This document shows, piece by piece, positions 1 to 7,109 of a stretch of DNA of 64,000 bases. Location: positions 1 through 64,000 of the forward strand of contig NZ_CAMYFP010000006.1 of assembly GCF_947255105.1 (NCBI RefSeq), written 5' to 3'. Position 1 is the first letter of the stretch. Each line of letters starts with the position of its first letter. Origin of the DNA: an uncultured Campylobacter sp. (GTDB lineage Bacteria; Campylobacterota; Campylobacteria; Campylobacterales; Campylobacteraceae). The translations under genes were made by a program, and so were the position numbers. Below the pieces are notes generated by a model. That model ran no database searches. It saw only the letters and a program-made list of their open reading frames with translations, and was not told the DNA's origin.

Positions 1-55
1 AGGTGCTAAGAAGTTTGAAGCTATAAAAGATGATATAAAGGTAGAGGGGAAGTAA
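1..55 (+). CDS. 3' end of a ComEA-like helix-hairpin-helix protein (first copy, cut by the window edge)
   Basis: Only the last 17 codons and a TAA stop are in the window. They encode GAKKFEAIKDDIKVEGK, which differs at one residue from the C-terminus of the complete ComEA-like gene at 5082-5327. This is therefore a second copy of that gene, lying just upstream of the restriction-modification island. Helix-hairpin-helix proteins of this type bind double-stranded DNA non-specifically in the periplasm. Whether the copy is intact upstream cannot be seen. Confidence 0.75.
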   Translation, partial: GAKKFEAIKDDIKVEGK

Positions 56-93
56 CCTTTACAAAATAGCTTATCTCTAAATTTTTAAATAGT
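1..93 (+). repeat. Direct repeat, left copy (pairs with 5273-5365)
   Basis: Ungapped alignment with 5273-5365 gives 10 mismatches in 93 bases. The match covers the end of the ComEA-like gene and about 38 bases past its stop, then breaks off. The two copies bracket about 5.2 kb holding the restriction-modification genes, so the repeat marks either a gene duplication or the edges of an inserted segment. The left limit is unknown because the window starts inside it. Confidence 0.85.
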
Positions 94-829
94 GGTTTAT
101 TTTTTAAAATAATAAATCTAAGATACTTTTTAAACTATAGTCAAATTTTAATTTTTATAACAACTTTGAAGAATTTTATTTATTTAAACTATTTGATATA
201 AAAAGTTAATAATTTTTATTTGGCGTGTCCTGAAAAAGGATGCAATAATGCTGGAGAAAATAAATGGGTAATAACTTATATAAAAAAGAGCTATCTTAGA
301 TAAAATTAAGGGCGATACCGCAAAAAATTTAATGGAGAACTGACTTCTTTTAATCCACTTTTAATTTCTAACTTAAATGTGCTGTACCTCAAAACGGTTT
401 AAACAAAAATAAAATGGAAAAAGGTTTTATAACTCCAAATTAGCAAAAGATATAAGATACAACAACAGGCAAACTGAACCATCTAAAATAGTAGATAATC
501 AAGGACGCAGTGACTGGGAGCATAAAAGACAAGGTAAACACAGAGCCAAATCATAATGCTCATTTCCAAACTACAAAAGCTGATGTAAATGCTATAAAAA
601 ACATCGCTACATCAAATCAAACAATCTAAAAATTAGCTGATGATTTAGAGCCTAGTAAATATTTAGGCTACGGATATGATAACTTTTCTAAAAATATAGA
701 TAACCATTTGAACTCTTGCGAATGATAGTTTATAGCAAATTTCAATTCTTTTGGCTTATTTACCAATTTATCTCCTCTGTTTTTGCAATAAAAAGCGACT
801 AGATTTTAATTTATAATCGTTACTTTTGC
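56..829. other. Gene-free stretch with decayed coding scraps
   Basis: No intact gene is visible. A short plus-strand reading frame at 220-303 encodes a cysteine-containing peptide (LACPEKGCNNAGENKW...). Further coding-like fragments follow, with stops and frame changes, the clearest at 495-725. The stretch reads as the wreck of one or more accessory genes beside a restriction-modification locus. I could not identify the parent genes. Confidence 0.5.
495..725 (+). pseudogene. Unidentified gene remnant with one in-frame stop
   Basis: One reading frame runs about 76 codons from just after a stop at 492-494 to a TGA at 723-725, broken only by a TAA at 627-629. The peptide before the break includes DAVTGSIKDKVNTEPNHNAH and the part after it ends KNIDNHLNSCE. 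Composition is protein-like (hydrophilic, no low-complexity runs), and there is no start codon with a ribosome-binding site. I do not recognise the family. A dead C-terminal piece of a larger accessory protein is the simplest reading. Confidence 0.4.
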
Positions 830-1351
830 CTAAAAAACTATCTCATTTCTTAATAATTCATTGAAGTTTTTTTCTATTTTGTTTTTTATCATGTTTATTG
901 TTTTATATTTATCAGCCAATTTTTTTTGCTTATCTAAAGATGGTTCACCTTTGATGTTATATGGTATTGGAATCATCTCATTTCCTATCATACTTGGTGT
1001 AAGTTTTGTAAATTCATTTTTCCCTTTTAGACCCTTTCTTCCTTTGTTTTTATTTCTAAGAATTGGCTCTAAAATATTTTTTACATAATCAAGATTAATA
1101 TTTTCTACTTTTGGGATAAAAACAACTCGATCTGCATTTGTAGAAAATTTTCCATCTAAAATTGTCAAAACTCCAGCAATACCATTTATTGATGAGCTAA
1201 GATATTTACCATCATAATCGTAGTTATTTCTGTACGCCAAAGGATTATTGTTATCTGCTGAATATACCGGATATTCTCCCTTATTGTTTTTGCAATAAGT
1301 TTTTGTATAAATCGACTTGCCTCTTTGTATATCAAATAAATCCCTAACCCT
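830..1351 (-). CDS. hsdS: Out-of-frame third target-recognition domain of the specificity gene (phase-OFF extension)
   Basis: This minus-strand frame of 173 codons plus stop follows directly on the stop of the specificity gene at 1351-2559, in another frame. It starts RVRDLFDIQRGKS and carries the usual type I specificity layout: a recognition domain, then a C-terminal helix (LDKQKKLADKYKTINMIKNKIEKN). Its EPILRNKNKGRKG...NEFTKLTPSMI stretch parallels EPIFRNNRKGRLG...NEYTKLHINMI in the upstream gene. The only possible internal start is a TTG at 1238-1240, which lacks a convincing ribosome-binding site and would remove the front of the domain. The segment is probably made only when the TA tract at 1352-1366 changes length and fuses it to the upstream gene. 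A permanently broken gene end is the alternative. Confidence 0.75.
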   Translation of the reverse strand, partial: RVRDLFDIQRGKSIYTKTYCKNNKGEYPVYSADNNNPLAYRNNYDYDGKYLSSSINGIAGVLTILDGKFSTNADRVVFIPKVENINLDYVKNILEPILRNKNKGRKGLKGKNEFTKLTPSMIGNEMIPIPYNIKGEPSLDKQKKLADKYKTINMIKNKIEKNFNELLRNEIVF

Positions 1352-2559
1352 TATATATATATATATGGAGTCTCGCTATCAAACTGCACACTTGAAAGAG
1401 TGAACGGAAGCCCTTTTTCTAAAATTGAATTCTTCATTTCTTCAATAGCTTTATACTTGCTTACAATTTGCTTTTGTTTTTCTAAATCGAAAGTTCCATC
1501 TTCATTTATAGGAATATTAATTTCTATATCTTCAATCATATTTATATGAAGCTTAGTATATTCATTTTTTTCATTTTCTCCTAAGCGACCTTTTCTATTA
1601 TTTCTGAATATTGGCTCTATAGCAAATTTCAAAAACTCTGGATTTAAAAAATCTCTGTATTCATCTTTTATTATTAGTGGACGAACTTTTTCACTTAAAC
1701 TAAATTTACCTCTTCTATAAAAAACATAACCAGCAAAGCCGTCTATATTATAAGTTATACAGTCGTTAAAATATTTAACTTTTGTTTCTTGGGTTTTATT
1801 ATTTCTTTTTTCTTTTATTATTGCATTATCTATTACATATCCATAGGATGGATTTTCATCTTCTTTACTTGCTCCATATACTGGAATATCTCCACTATTA
1901 TTTTTTATAAAAGCTTTTGTGAAATTTGAGCCATTAGAGCTCACAGATAAATCGAAAACATCTTTGATTTTTACTTTTTTGCTTCTCCCAATTTCTGAGT
2001 TCATAAAATCTACTTGAGCATCTTTAAAGTAGTCTAACTTTTCTTTTAATTCTTTTTTCTTTTCCTCAACTATTTCATACTTTTTCACAATTTCTTTTTG
2101 TTTTTCTATATCGTAATTACCATCGCAATCAATTGGCAAACTGATTGTAGCTTCTAATATCTGTTTATTAGTCAAACTCTGTTGCTTATTTCCCGTATCA
2201 GCTCCCTTAGCTTTATTTTTTAATTTACTTAACAATATTATTTTCAAATATTCATTTAATATAAATTTAGTTTTTTCTATATTCTTAGATGCTAAAACGC
2301 CATTATTTTGTGCTAAAGAAAATTTTCCATTAATTATGCTAATTTCTCCTACTTTGCCAACTGTAATTATTCTTATAAATTCCCCGTTAAAGTCATAAAA
2401 ATTAATATAACCCATAAGTCCATCATTTAATTTAGAGCCGGAATAAACAGGATATTCTCCTTTATTCTCATCGATTATTTTTTTATTGATTTTATTAGTT
2501 CCTTTTACAAATTTATATAAACTTCCAATCATAACTTCCTTATATCTTACTTCAGCCAT
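1351..2559 (-). CDS. hsdS: Type I-style specificity subunit (HsdS) with two target-recognition domains
   Basis: This 402-residue protein has the repeat structure of HsdS/BcgIB subunits: recognition domain 1 (about residues 1-150), a central helix (about 150-190, IEKQKEIVKKYEIVEEKKKELKEK), recognition domain 2 (about 195-350) and a second helix (LEKQKQIVSKYKAIEEMKNS). It would give DNA sequence recognition to the nuclease-methyltransferase encoded just upstream; its start overlaps the end of that gene by 13 bases, so the two are translated together. The stop lies inside a (TA)7 tract, and a third recognition domain continues out of frame after it (830-1351). Two domains are the normal HsdS count, so the present form should be functional by itself. 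Recognition sequence cannot be predicted from what I see. Confidence 0.88.
   Translation of the reverse strand: MAEVRYKEVMIGSLYKFVKGTNKINKKIIDENKGEYPVYSGSKLNDGLMGYINFYDFNGEFIRIITVGKVGEISIINGKFSLAQNNGVLASKNIEKTKFILNEYLKIILLSKLKNKAKGADTGNKQQSLTNKQILEATISLPIDCDGNYDIEKQKEIVKKYEIVEEKKKELKEKLDYFKDAQVDFMNSEIGRSKKVKIKDVFDLSVSSNGSNFTKAFIKNNSGDIPVYGASKEDENPSYGYVIDNAIIKEKRNNKTQETKVKYFNDCITYNIDGFAGYVFYRRGKFSLSEKVRPLIIKDEYRDFLNPEFLKFAIEPIFRNNRKGRLGENEKNEYTKLHINMIEDIEINIPINEDGTFDLEKQKQIVSKYKAIEEMKNSILEKGLPFTLSSVQFDSETPYIYI
1352..1366. repeat. (TA)7 dinucleotide tract at the junction of two hsdS reading frames
   Basis: Seven TA units plus one T sit exactly where the specificity gene stops. On the minus strand the gene reads Pro-Tyr-Ile-Tyr-Ile-stop through the tract. 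Removing two bases (one unit) or adding four (two units) replaces the stop with Arg-Val-Arg-Asp and opens a continuous 575-codon frame. Short tandem repeats inside coding sequence are the classic substrate for slipped-strand phase variation. Confidence 0.8.
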
Positions 2560-4652
2560 TCTAACTCCTCCTTGAATTCATTCATTAGAGAAATCATATC
2601 ATCAAGTAACATTTGAAATTCATCTACAGTAACTATCTTTTTAGCTTTCTTAAGACCTATTTCTATCTTTTCTTCTTCTGACCAAAAATTTTCTATTATC
2701 CAGGATTTATCCTTATCAAATTCTTTTATATCAATTAGTTTTAACTTAGGGTCTGATTCAATATGAGTTTTTATCAAACCTCTTAAATTGTTTTTGTCTT
2801 CTTTTCTATAGAAGTTGTATTTGGCAACAGCTTCTTTTAGATCGTTATCTTCTATATCAAACCTATATACATCAAGACTTTCACCTATAGATGTTGCAAT
2901 GTAAGAAAACACTGGATAATCTTGTTTTTTATTGTCTTCTTTTTCTCTTTCTGTCGCTTTTCTAACTGTCAATATATAAGTCTTTTTAGGTGTGTTGAAA
3001 AATGCTCCTACCGGCAAGGAAATTATTGCTTCTATAAAGAAATTATTTAGCATATATTCTTTTAATTTAGAGTTAGCATAGTTTGAAAATATACCATCAG
3101 GCAATACGACATTTGCAGTTCCACCTGGCTTTAAAGATTTTAATATCCATTCTAAAAACAGGCTTTCGACTCCTGCACCGTTTAAATCGTAATATCCAGT
3201 ATCTCTTGCTGCTTCCATCATTACCTTGCTTTGATAGTAAGGAGGATTTGCGAGTATTAAATCATATTTATTTTCTTCTAACTCTCCTAAAGTTCCAAGC
3301 ATTGTTTGATATAGGTAATAAGACTCATTCAGTAGACTTTGAGATATGGTTTTAACATCTTGTAAAGAGTTATTTTTCTTAAAAAGTTCAGAGAAATAAA
3401 TAAGCATATTGGCCTTAGCAAGTATTATTGTTAAGTCATCTCTTTCAGACATCATCTTATCGTAGCCAATTATTTCAATTCGTTTTTCTAATTTTTTCTT
3501 TTTATAGGTAAAGTATTCAGGAATTTTATCTTCTATTGCTTCCAAAATAAATTTTCCAACTCCACAAGCTGGGTCGCATATTGACATTCCCTCATATATA
3601 TCAACCATTTCAATCATTTCATTTACTATCTTTAATGGTGTGAAAAACTGTCCCATATTTGATTTTTCATCACTATGTTTCATGAATGTTTCAAATAGTT
3701 TTGATTTGAAATCTGTACTTATATGAATGAATTTTCCATTTTCTTTTTCGTAGTTTTCAAACTCTAAAACCACTTCTTTAAATATTTTATCTGTATTATC
3801 AAGGCTTACATATTGATTATATTCATCTTTTTTAACATGAAAAACTTGACCATTTATAATGCTTGTACCATCTTCTCCCTCTGGAAATAGAGTCCTCATA
3901 GTTTCTCTTGGACCATCTAAGTATTTACCTAATATTTTTGCGTCATTGATACTTGGGTCTATTTTTTTATATTCTTCCTTGTACATATTTGCGATATAAG
4001 AAAATGAACTATCTCCACTTAATACTCCAATATCTGATAGATATTTGAATAAAAACAATTCTACAAAAGTATATAAAGACATTTTTGCTGAAGCAAAAGT
4101 CAAATTTACTAATTTTCTATTTATTTTTACTGCTAAATCTGTTGGATCTAAAAATTCTTTTTTTAGTATTTGATCAGACTCATCATTAATTGATATCAAT
4201 ATATCATTTATTAATTTAGCAACTTCTTTTCCATTTTCTTTTGGTTTGATTTCTAAATTGATTAGATTATTATTTTCATCAATAATTGGATTGCCGGTTT
4301 TAGGATTAATCCAAATATATGAATTTCCGTCACTAACTACATATATTTTTGCATTTATTGCCTTTGCAACATAAAGCTCTTGATTTATAGCGTCTTTTAT
4401 ATCTTTTTTACTTTTTAACCTACTTGGTCTTTTTTGCTCAACATAGATAATTACATTTTTTTCACTATCAATTATTAATACGTCAGGCTTTTTTGTGCCA
4501 ACGTTTTTATTTAATGAGTATTCTTTTATAATTGATGATTTCATTAAATTATTAATTGTAGTTGCACCTAAGCTTAAACACTCATATTTGTCTAAAATGG
4601 TTGTATTATTGCTATATATTTCGTTTTGTATCATCTGTTCAGATTTTCCCAT
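2547..4652 (-). CDS. Fused restriction nuclease - N6-adenine DNA methyltransferase (BcgI-like, type IIB/IIG)
   Basis: This 701-residue protein joins two activities. The N-terminus resembles the HsdR N-terminal nuclease domain, with a PD-(D/E)xK pattern (P56-D57, then E72-Q-K74) and a possible helical glutamate (E11). From about residue 170 it is an HsdM-type methyltransferase: GQFFTP at 334-339, SAM-binding DPACGVGKF at 360-368, and catalytic NPPY at 469-472. There is no helicase or translocase region and no separate hsdR gene nearby. With the adjacent specificity subunit this matches the two-gene BcgI plan, in which one polypeptide cuts and methylates while a second recognises DNA. ATP-independent cutting is inferred from family knowledge. 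All key motifs are intact, so the gene looks active. Confidence 0.88.
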   Translation of the reverse strand: MGKSEQMIQNEIYSNNTTILDKYECLSLGATTINNLMKSSIIKEYSLNKNVGTKKPDVLIIDSEKNVIIYVEQKRPSRLKSKKDIKDAINQELYVAKAINAKIYVVSDGNSYIWINPKTGNPIIDENNNLINLEIKPKENGKEVAKLINDILISINDESDQILKKEFLDPTDLAVKINRKLVNLTFASAKMSLYTFVELFLFKYLSDIGVLSGDSSFSYIANMYKEEYKKIDPSINDAKILGKYLDGPRETMRTLFPEGEDGTSIINGQVFHVKKDEYNQYVSLDNTDKIFKEVVLEFENYEKENGKFIHISTDFKSKLFETFMKHSDEKSNMGQFFTPLKIVNEMIEMVDIYEGMSICDPACGVGKFILEAIEDKIPEYFTYKKKKLEKRIEIIGYDKMMSERDDLTIILAKANMLIYFSELFKKNNSLQDVKTISQSLLNESYYLYQTMLGTLGELEENKYDLILANPPYYQSKVMMEAARDTGYYDLNGAGVESLFLEWILKSLKPGGTANVVLPDGIFSNYANSKLKEYMLNNFFIEAIISLPVGAFFNTPKKTYILTVRKATEREKEDNKKQDYPVFSYIATSIGESLDVYRFDIEDNDLKEAVAKYNFYRKEDKNNLRGLIKTHIESDPKLKLIDIKEFDKDKSWIIENFWSEEEKIEIGLKKAKKIVTVDEFQMLLDDMISLMNEFKEELEWLK

Positions 4653-5081
4653 GTTATTTTATCCTATTGTAAGTTTTAAATTATATTTTCAATTTTCTAG
4701 CCCACAGAGTCAAACAAATTATCTTACGTTTTATTTGCCTAATTGCTAAAATATATTATATTGCAAATAGGCTGATAATATGCTTGTATTAGTGCTGGTG
4801 TTCAATATCACAGCAAAACTAATAATAATCAGTTTGACGACAACTATCATAAAAATCATTTTTTTAACAAACAAGGATATAAAAAATAAATATTTATCAT
4901 AGCAGATCTTCTATATTTTAAATTAATCAAATTTATAAAAGTAAATTTATTAAATTTGATTTAATCATATTCTTTTCACTTTGTAATATTAATGAACATG
5001 TTAAATAATATATACCAGTTTAGAATATATTAATAACTATTTTATATACTGAATAAATATTATTATTTAAAGGATTTATTT
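4653..5081. other. Intergenic stretch with a short gene remnant
   Basis: About 430 AT-rich bases separate the restriction-modification locus from the ComEA-like gene; the two are divergent, so promoters for both should lie here. A plus-strand frame at 4779-4889 encodes a 36-residue peptide ending QYHSKTNNNQFDDNYHKNHF plus eight residues and a TAA, with no start codon. It looks like the surviving C-terminus of a dead gene of unknown family. No clear promoter or repeat stands out in the rest. Confidence 0.4.
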
Positions 5082-5327
5082 ATGAAAAAACTATTGTTAT
5101 TGTTTGTTTTTAGTTTTAGTTTGTTGTTTGGTGCTGTAAATATAAACACTGCCTCTAAAGAGGAGCTTATGAGTCTAAAGGGCATTGGAGAGACAACAGC
5201 TAACAATATCATCGAATATAGAAAAGAGAATAAATTTAAAAAGATAGAAGATCTCAAAAATGTAAAAGGCATAGGTGATAAGAAATTTGAAGCTATAAAA
5301 GATGATATAAAGGTGGAGGGGAAATAG
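5082..5327 (+). CDS. Small exported helix-hairpin-helix DNA-binding protein, ComEA-like
   Basis: This 81-residue protein starts with a signal peptide (MKKLLLLFVFSFSLLFGA, cleavage expected near residue 18). The remainder is a single ComEA-type domain with two helix-hairpin-helix motifs: NINTASKEELMSLKGIGETT and FKKIEDLKNVKGIGDKKFEA. Proteins of this family hold incoming double-stranded DNA in the periplasm during natural transformation, and the window also holds a cts uptake cluster. A ribosome-binding site (AAAGGA) precedes the ATG. A second copy ends at position 55. The family assignment is firm; a role in transformation is inferred. Confidence 0.85.
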   Translation: MKKLLLLFVFSFSLLFGAVNINTASKEELMSLKGIGETTANNIIEYRKENKFKKIEDLKNVKGIGDKKFEAIKDDIKVEGK

Positions 5328-5365
5328 CCTTCATAAAATAGCTTGGCTCTAAAGTTTTAAATAGT
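5273..5365 (+). repeat. Direct repeat, right copy (pairs with 1-93)
   Basis: It covers the last 17 codons of the ComEA-like gene and about 38 bases beyond its stop, matching 83 of 93 bases in the left copy. Similarity is lost after the shared TTTTAAATAGT. The mismatches include synonymous changes (AAG/AAA, GTA/GTG, TAA/TAG), so the duplication is not brand new. Confidence 0.85.
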
Positions 5366-5391
5366 CTAAATTTGAGCTTTTAAATTAAATG

Positions 5392-5431
5392 GGTTAAAAG
5401 TCTTTCTATTCTATTTACACGACTTTTAACC
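5392..5431. terminator. Hairpin after the ComEA-like gene
   Basis: GGTTAAAAGTC at 5392-5402 is perfectly complementary to GACTTTTAACC at 5421-5431, with an 18-base pyrimidine-rich loop. It lies between the ComEA-like gene and the next plus-strand gene. No T-run follows, so it may be a weak terminator, an mRNA-stabilising hairpin or a protein-binding site. Confidence 0.45.
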
Positions 5432-5485
5432 GCTATAAAACTTTAAATTTGAATTAGAGTTAAAGATTACTAGAAAGGATCTAAA

Positions 5486-5764
5486 ATGAATATAAATTTA
5501 GACTTAGATTGGGATAGGGCAATGAGCGGTGATGAGTTTGAGAATTTAAGAGCCAAATGCAGTTATTGTGCAGATCTGATAACTCGACTTATGAGAGAAA
5601 AAAATATTATAGATAAAACTTATAAAAACGATGACTTGCATAATTTTTGGGATTTAACAGATAAAATTTGGCAAGAATACTCAAAAGAAAAAACCTATGC
5701 TGAGTGTGAAAAGATTCTAGTAGATGAGAGAGATAGGATTATAAAAAAATATAGATTGAGATAG
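5486..5764 (+). CDS. Hypothetical 92-residue acidic protein
   Basis: I do not recognise this family. The protein is small, soluble and helix-rich (EFENLRAKCSYCADLITRLM, KTYAECEKILVDERDRIIKK) with three cysteines, one pair spaced C-x2-C, and no signal peptide or membrane segment. A good ribosome-binding site (AGAAAGGATCTAAA) precedes the ATG, and the gene is uninterrupted although it lies among remnants, so it is probably expressed. The position beside restriction and nuclease genes would fit an accessory role, but nothing in the sequence shows one. Confidence 0.6.
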   Translation: MNINLDLDWDRAMSGDEFENLRAKCSYCADLITRLMREKNIIDKTYKNDDLHNFWDLTDKIWQEYSKEKTYAECEKILVDERDRIIKKYRLR

Positions 5765-5866
5765 AGAGCAATTTGCAAATTTTAGTGCAATAAAATGCTA
5801 AAAAAGCAATGGATAATACGACTAACTTCTCTCATCACCAAAATAAAACTCCAAAACTCTGTTTAG

Positions 5867-5971
5867 TTGGTGGATAGTCTAGAGTTTGCAAAGTCTAATA
5901 AGATGGGGCTTTGGCAAGATGATAACCCTGTTAATCCCTATCTGTATAGAAAATCTAAGAGAAAAAAATAG
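5867..5971 (+). pseudogene. C-terminal remnant of a thermonuclease (staphylococcal-nuclease fold)
   Basis: The frame from a TTG at 5867 to a TAG at 5969-5971 encodes EFAKSNKMGLWQDDNPVNPY followed by LYRKSKRKK. This closely matches the end of SNase-family nucleases, where an alanine-rich helix leads to GLW, then NP and a basic tail. The catalytic part is missing, and upstream frames (about 5790-5866) are broken by stops. It is a dead 3' fragment. The rest of the 317-base gap (5765-6081) holds no other recognisable gene. Confidence 0.65.
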
Positions 5972-6081
5972 CTTTTACTCCTTACCTACAGCCCTTAACC
6001 TTGCTTTTCTGTTGTTAGTTTCTACTTTGATAATCTGTATAACCTTTGCATGTTAGATTGGATAAAAGTTAAATTTAACTA

Positions 6082-6900
6082 TCAATTTAGCTTGAAAAGA
6101 TACATATTGCATGTGTTTCTTAAAACCGGTATAAAGTTTCTAAAAATAAAGCCCAAAAAGCCCCATCGGTTCTTATACATATCAATCATCACTCCCTTTT
6201 TTATAAAACTTATCCTCTTATCCCATGCCAAAATCTCATCTTCGCTATCGATTCCAAATTTAACTTCAACCTTTTTCATAAATTTCATTGTATCGTGCCG
6301 TTTTGTATTCATTTTGGATGTGAATTTATTTAGACAATCAAGCATAATAACGCCATCAAACCTATCAAGCAGATTTATGAAAAAGCCTTTTAGCTCATCT
6401 TGGCTAAAATACATACTAATGCCCTCAAGCACAAAGATAAATTTTGCCCCTTTATGCTTTTGCAAAAGCTCATCCATCCACGCACACTCTAGCATGGAAG
6501 CGGCTATATAAAAGTTATTTTCCACCTTTTTGACAAGTTTTTCACGCAAATTTATAACATCACTTAGATCTATATCATAAAAATATGCACCTTTTAACTT
6601 TTCACAAAGTCTTAGAGGCCTCGTGTCAAGCCCTGCGCCAACTTGAACTACGACTAGATTTTTATTTTTACTAGCTATTTTTAAAATCTCATCGTCAAAA
6701 AACCGGCTTCTTATGACGCAACCAACGCGGCTTAGCTTGCTTTTGTCAAATTTCGAAAAGTCATAATCGATATTTTTTATAATATCTTGCGAAAAATTAT
6801 CTTTTAAAATCGGCTCTGGCATTTTGTTTTCAAGGCTTCGAAAATATAAATTTATAAGCAAAGTTTCACTTACTGAGTTTGAAAAATCAACTTTTTGCAT
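6082..6900 (-). CDS. SAM-dependent methyltransferase, leucine carboxyl methyltransferase (LCM/PPM1) family
   Basis: This 272-residue protein has the SAM-binding signature VGAGLDTR at residues 87-94, the acidic second motif YDIDLSD at about 108-114, and the VLEGISMYF segment at about 157-165 that marks the LCM/TcmP family. Members methylate carboxyl groups of proteins or small molecules; the substrate here is unknown. A strong AAAGGAG ribosome-binding site lies just before the ATG. The gene stands alone, divergent from the cation exporter, with a Fur-box-like sequence in its leader. The family call is secure; no biological role should be assumed. Confidence 0.82.
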   Translation of the reverse strand: MQKVDFSNSVSETLLINLYFRSLENKMPEPILKDNFSQDIIKNIDYDFSKFDKSKLSRVGCVIRSRFFDDEILKIASKNKNLVVVQVGAGLDTRPLRLCEKLKGAYFYDIDLSDVINLREKLVKKVENNFYIAASMLECAWMDELLQKHKGAKFIFVLEGISMYFSQDELKGFFINLLDRFDGVIMLDCLNKFTSKMNTKRHDTMKFMKKVEVKFGIDSEDEILAWDKRISFIKKGVMIDMYKNRWGFLGFIFRNFIPVLRNTCNMYLFKLN

Positions 6901-6913
6901 AATAGCTCCTTTT

Positions 6914-6928
6914 TAAAAATCAATATCA
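6914..6928 (-). promoter_or_regulatory. Possible Fur box in the leader of the LCM methyltransferase
   Basis: Read on the minus strand, TGATATT-G-ATTTTTA matches the 7-1-7 Fur consensus TGATAAT-N-ATTATCA at 11 of 14 positions. A -10-like TGTAAT lies just upstream of it. In so AT-rich a genome partial matches arise easily, so this is only a candidate. Confidence 0.3.
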
Positions 6929-7073
6929 ATATTACAGCTACTTTCATTAAAAAAAATTAAATTTAGCCACTTAATTTGCCTTATAATTTTGCTTAAATTT
7001 AATTGAGTGGTTTTGAAATTTAAAGCAGAAATATCTTTAAATTTGGCTCTTATTTAAGTTTGTGTGGTATCAT

Positions 7074-7101
7074 TATAAATATTAATTGATAATCATAAGG
7101 A
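7074..7101 (+). promoter_or_regulatory. Promoter and possible Fur box of the cation exporter gene
   Basis: TATAAA at 7074-7079 is a plausible -10. Directly downstream, TGATAAT-C-ATAAGGA at 7087-7101 matches the Fur 7-1-7 consensus perfectly in its left arm and 3 of 7 in the right. It overlaps the expected transcription start and the ribosome-binding site (AAGGAG), where a repressor would block expression. Iron control would suit a FieF-type exporter but is unproven. Confidence 0.4.
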
Positions 7102-7109
7102 GTTGATAG

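Noticed and set aside
861..1088. Plus-strand hydrophobic reading frame
   Set aside because: It is the antisense of the HsdS third domain; the minus-strand frame has family-level similarity to the adjacent specificity gene.
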